From contig JAISXE010000212.1 of the NCBI GenBank assembly GCA_031270615.1, forward strand, positions 1 to 8,424: a stretch of 8,424 bases of DNA, given 5' to 3'. The notes under the pieces were generated by a model, which was not told where the DNA came from, ran no database searches, and saw only the letters and a program-made list of their open reading frames with translations. The position numbers and the translations under genes were made by a program. This DNA comes from Spirochaetia bacterium (GTDB lineage Bacteria > Spirochaetota > Spirochaetia > DTKZ01). Positions 6,960 to 8,424 of this stretch are shown here, in pieces; positions within the stretch are counted from its first letter, which is position 1; each line of letters opens with the position of its first letter.

Positions 6960-7005
6960 GCATGGGCGGCAGACCGTTTTGCGCTACCAACGCGGGGCTT
7001 CGCCC
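6960..7005. repeat. 46-bp imperfect direct repeat, copy 2
   Basis: Begins GCATGGGCGGCAGACC and ends GGGGCTTCGCCC. The three differences from copy 1 are all transitions (G/A, C/T, A/G), as expected of slowly diverging copies of one element. Same orientation, 175 bp from copy 1. Confidence 0.9.
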
Positions 7006-7098
7006 ACGGCCTGCTTGTACGGCCTCCTTTGAAAAATACGACCAGCCGGGCTTTCCGGGGCTGCGCTATCGAGCCTGTTACTGGCAACCGAATTCTAT

Positions 7099-7131
7099 AT
7101 TGCCTCGCCGCTAAGACGGCTCGCAATGACG
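7099..7131 (-). repeat. Palindromic repeat of the GTCATTGCGAG type
   Basis: On the minus strand it reads CGTCATTGCGAG, then GCCG, a six-base loop and CGGC, closing with GAGGCAAT. Outer stem ATTGC/GCAAT, a small internal loop, inner stem GCCG/CGGC. From general knowledge, very similar intergenic palindromes with conserved ends (GTCATTGCGAG...GCAAT) and a variable centre occur in many unrelated bacterial genomes. Assignment to that class is by pattern memory, not by alignment. Confidence 0.65.
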
Positions 7132-7134
7132 GAT

Positions 7135-7151
7135 GCCGCCCTGCGGGCGGC
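7135..7151. repeat. Perfect inverted repeat, 7-bp GC stem
   Basis: GCCGCCC, loop TGC, GGGCGGC, followed on the plus strand by an A-run (7155-7162). On the minus strand the matching T-run comes before the stem, so it is misplaced for terminating the caspase-like gene. Confidence 0.6.
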
Positions 7152-7165
7152 GGCGAAAAAAACAG

Positions 7166-7205
7166 TTAAAGGGCTAAAGGGCTAAAGGGTTAAAGGGTTA
7201 AAAAG
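7166..7205. repeat. 8-bp tandem repeat (YTAAAGGG)n
   Basis: Four full units, TTAAAGGG, CTAAAGGG, CTAAAGGG, TTAAAGGG, then a degenerate TTAAAAAG. Read on the minus strand, each unit contributes a TAA or TAG, and the first is the stop codon of the caspase-like gene (7200-7198). As 8 is not a multiple of 3, successive stops fall in different frames, so all three frames are closed just after the gene. An array of this kind can gain or lose units by slippage. Confidence 0.9.
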
Positions 7206-8424
7206 CCCGCACGGCCCGGACGGGAATTCTATCGGACTTGATGAAGGGGCCGCTGAACCCTGGGTCGTCGGCAACATACTGGAACCACGCGCTATTACTA
7301 CCGCGCTGCGAGGAGGACCAGTACATATAGGATAAATTCCCCAAATCCCGCGCTTTCAGGTTTTTATACATCAAAACCAGTTCGTCTCTGCTCGGCAAAA
7401 ACCAGCCCTTGAATCCAGCCGCCTCGAAGGCCGCGCAGAGCTGGGCCGCTTTTCCCGTTTCCCCCGATTGCCGCAGGGCTTCCAAAATTAACTGGGTGTT
7501 CCGTTTGCCGGTCCCCACGGCTGTTCCCGTACCGGCCAGATCTTTCCCGCGCAGTCCCCATCCGGCCTTCCCCGCGTCCCGGGGCGCGGCTTCCAAATAG
7601 CGCCAGCCGTCGGAATAGCTTCCCTTGTCGTGGAACACCCAGCCGCCCGCAGGGCCAATGTCGCCGATTTTGTAGACCTTTGCCGTGCTTTGCGGTTGGG
7701 CTGGCGCGGGCGGGACAGTGGTTGCGGGCTGCACCGTTATAGTAGAACCGCCGGCAGGACGGGCCGCCGGGGTTTGCGCGGCGGGTTTCGCGCCCAGGTA
7801 GGCCACGCCGTAAAACTGGTTGTATACGCCGGGGCGCTGTTTGCCCCCCGATGCCTGCGCCACATCCCCGCCGGTAAGGCGGAAGACCTCGTTTACCTCA
7901 AGGCCGGGGTTTTTGATGTGTTTCAACAGGTGGCCGGTAAAAAGCCCGGTCCTGCCCGTGCCGTCCATGGAGGCGTCCGCGGCGGCGCTTCCCGGGCTGG
8001 TGGCGTAGACGATGATGCTGTCCGCGGGCTGGTTACTTACCACCTGGAGGCCCCGGCCGCCGCCGCGGCCCCAGGCAAAAGGGTTGTCGCGGCAGGCGTC
8101 CAGCACCACGATATTCAGGGCGTTGCCTGCGGCGTTCAGCTCGTCAAGCACGGCCTGCACGGACACCGCGCGGTCGCGCAGGTAAGCCTCGCTTCGGATG
8201 TCCGCGTCCACGGGTATCAGGTAATTCTCCCCGCCGGACTGCACGCCGTGGCCCGCGTAAAACAAAAAGCCGTAGGCGTTTTTCGAGGCCTTCAGTCTGT
8301 TTTTAAAACGCTCCACGGCCTCTTCCATCTGGACGCGGCCCGCGTTCACAAGCCTGTCCACGCTGAAGCCCAAACCCTCCAGGGCGGTTTTCATGTCGTT
8401 CGCGTCGTTGACGCTGTTGTTCAG
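7198..8424 (-). CDS. Caspase-like (peptidase C14) protein with C-terminal DUF1566-like domain, 5' end cut
   Basis: 408 codons are visible. The frame stays open to the window edge, and the residues before the first ATG (LNNSVNDANDM) continue the family pattern, so that ATG (8394) is internal and the true start is outside. The caspase-like p20 domain covers local residues ~1-210: catalytic His59 in LFYAGHGVQ and Cys111 in VVLDACRDNPF, both in intact context, so it should be an active cysteine protease. A Pro/Ala/Thr-rich linker (~211-248) leads to a C-terminal domain (~249-408) with IGPAGGWVF, DGWRYLEAAP, WFLPSRDEL, YWSSSQ and final VRAVRAF. This is a DUF1566-type fold seen in many Treponema surface or secreted proteins. 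The fusion suggests an exported or envelope protein whose protease is directed by a ligand-binding domain. Whether a signal peptide exists cannot be seen. Substrate and role unknown. Not evidently linked to the pst operon. Confidence 0.9.
   Translation of the reverse strand: MNNSVNDANDMKTALEGLGFSVDRLVNAGRVQMEEAVERFKNRLKASKNAYGFLFYAGHGVQSGGENYLIPVDADIRSEAYLRDRAVSVQAVLDELNAAGNALNIVVLDACRDNPFAWGRGGGRGLQVVSNQPADSIIVYATSPGSAAADASMDGTGRTGLFTGHLLKHIKNPGLEVNEVFRLTGGDVAQASGGKQRPGVYNQFYGVAYLGAKPAAQTPAARPAGGSTITVQPATTVPPAPAQPQSTAKVYKIGDIGPAGGWVFHDKGSYSDGWRYLEAAPRDAGKAGWGLRGKDLAGTGTAVGTGKRNTQLILEALRQSGETGKAAQLCAAFEAAGFKGWFLPSRDELVLMYKNLKARDLGNLSYMYWSSSQRGSNSAWFQYVADDPGFSGPFIKSDRIPVRAVRAF

Larger units (their letters stand above)
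6655..7197. other. Repeat-rich intergenic region without a supported gene
   Basis: About 540 bp between the caspase-like gene and the pst promoter. Short open frames exist on both strands, but they overlap each other, pass through the repeated blocks, lack good ribosome binding sites and resemble no protein I know. The content is direct repeats and hairpins: a 46-bp repeat in two copies, a 14-bp repeat at 6723-6736 and 6765-6778 (13 of 14 identical), a 12-bp exact repeat at 6717-6728 and 7046-7057, an 8-bp stem at 6698-6716 (TTCCCGCC / GGCGGGAA), a 7-bp stem at 6877-6894, the ATTGC palindrome and a 7-bp stem at 7135-7151. No tRNA or other RNA gene is recognisable. No canonical terminator with a T-run in the right orientation was found. 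Confidence 0.75.

Noticed and set aside
6785..7005. Spaced direct repeats considered as a CRISPR array
   Set aside because: Only two copies, unequal to a repeat-spacer pattern, with a 129-bp gap between them and no cas genes.
6637..7169. Several short open frames on both strands in the intergenic region
   Set aside because: They cross the 46-bp repeat copies, so parts of two of them repeat each other (a KPRVG..AKR..AAHA pattern). They lack Shine-Dalgarno sites and overlap one another. Best explained as repeat-derived.
8392..8394. ATG at 8394 as the start of the caspase-like gene
   Set aside because: The frame continues open to the window edge, and the preceding residues (SVNDAND) fit the conserved start of the caspase-like domain, so this Met is internal.

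Overview
The window is GC-rich and every gene I can support lies on the minus strand, so the description below runs from high to low coordinates. It looks like a chromosomal piece of a spirochaete, most likely a GC-rich Treponema of the termite-gut kind. That assignment is inference from three traits: the PstS signal-peptide junction (SVFA followed by GGSGE), the C-terminal domain ending in RAVRAF on the protein at the right edge (a type I know as multicopy in Treponema), and repeat-rich intergenic DNA. No rRNA or other marker gene is present to confirm it.

Right edge (8424-7198): the 3' part of a gene for a caspase-like (peptidase C14) protein, cut by the window edge. Its His/Cys protease domain is joined through a Pro/Ala-rich linker to a DUF1566-like domain. 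Its stop codon sits in the first unit of a run of 8-bp tandem repeats.

Middle (7197-6655): about 540 bp with no convincing gene. It holds an 8-bp tandem repeat, several hairpins, a palindrome of the 'GTCATTGCGAG' type and a 46-bp imperfect direct repeat 175 bp apart. It reads as a cluster of dispersed intergenic repeats.

Left (6654-1): a complete phosphate-starvation operon in the order pstS-pstC-pstA-pstB-phoU-phoB-phoR, with phoR running off the left edge. Upstream of pstS are four hexamers at exactly 11-bp period that match the PhoB/PhoP-box architecture, followed by a plausible -10 and a strong ribosome binding site. PstS captures phosphate outside the inner membrane, PstC and PstA form the channel, PstB supplies ATP hydrolysis, PhoU couples transporter state to the kinase, and PhoR and PhoB form the two-component system that would switch the operon on. 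The genes are tightly packed: 4-base ATGA overlaps at pstC/pstA, pstA/pstB and phoB/phoR, a shared stop/start at pstB/phoU, a 20-base overlap at phoU/phoB and a 9-base gap at pstS/pstC. Because the regulator genes lie in the operon they probably control, positive autoregulation is expected.

The most notable points are the four-repeat Pho-box array, an unusually long external loop in PstC, the caspase/DUF1566 fusion and the repeat cluster. I see no clearly new system. The caspase-like gene is the best candidate for follow-up because its upstream partners lie outside the window.
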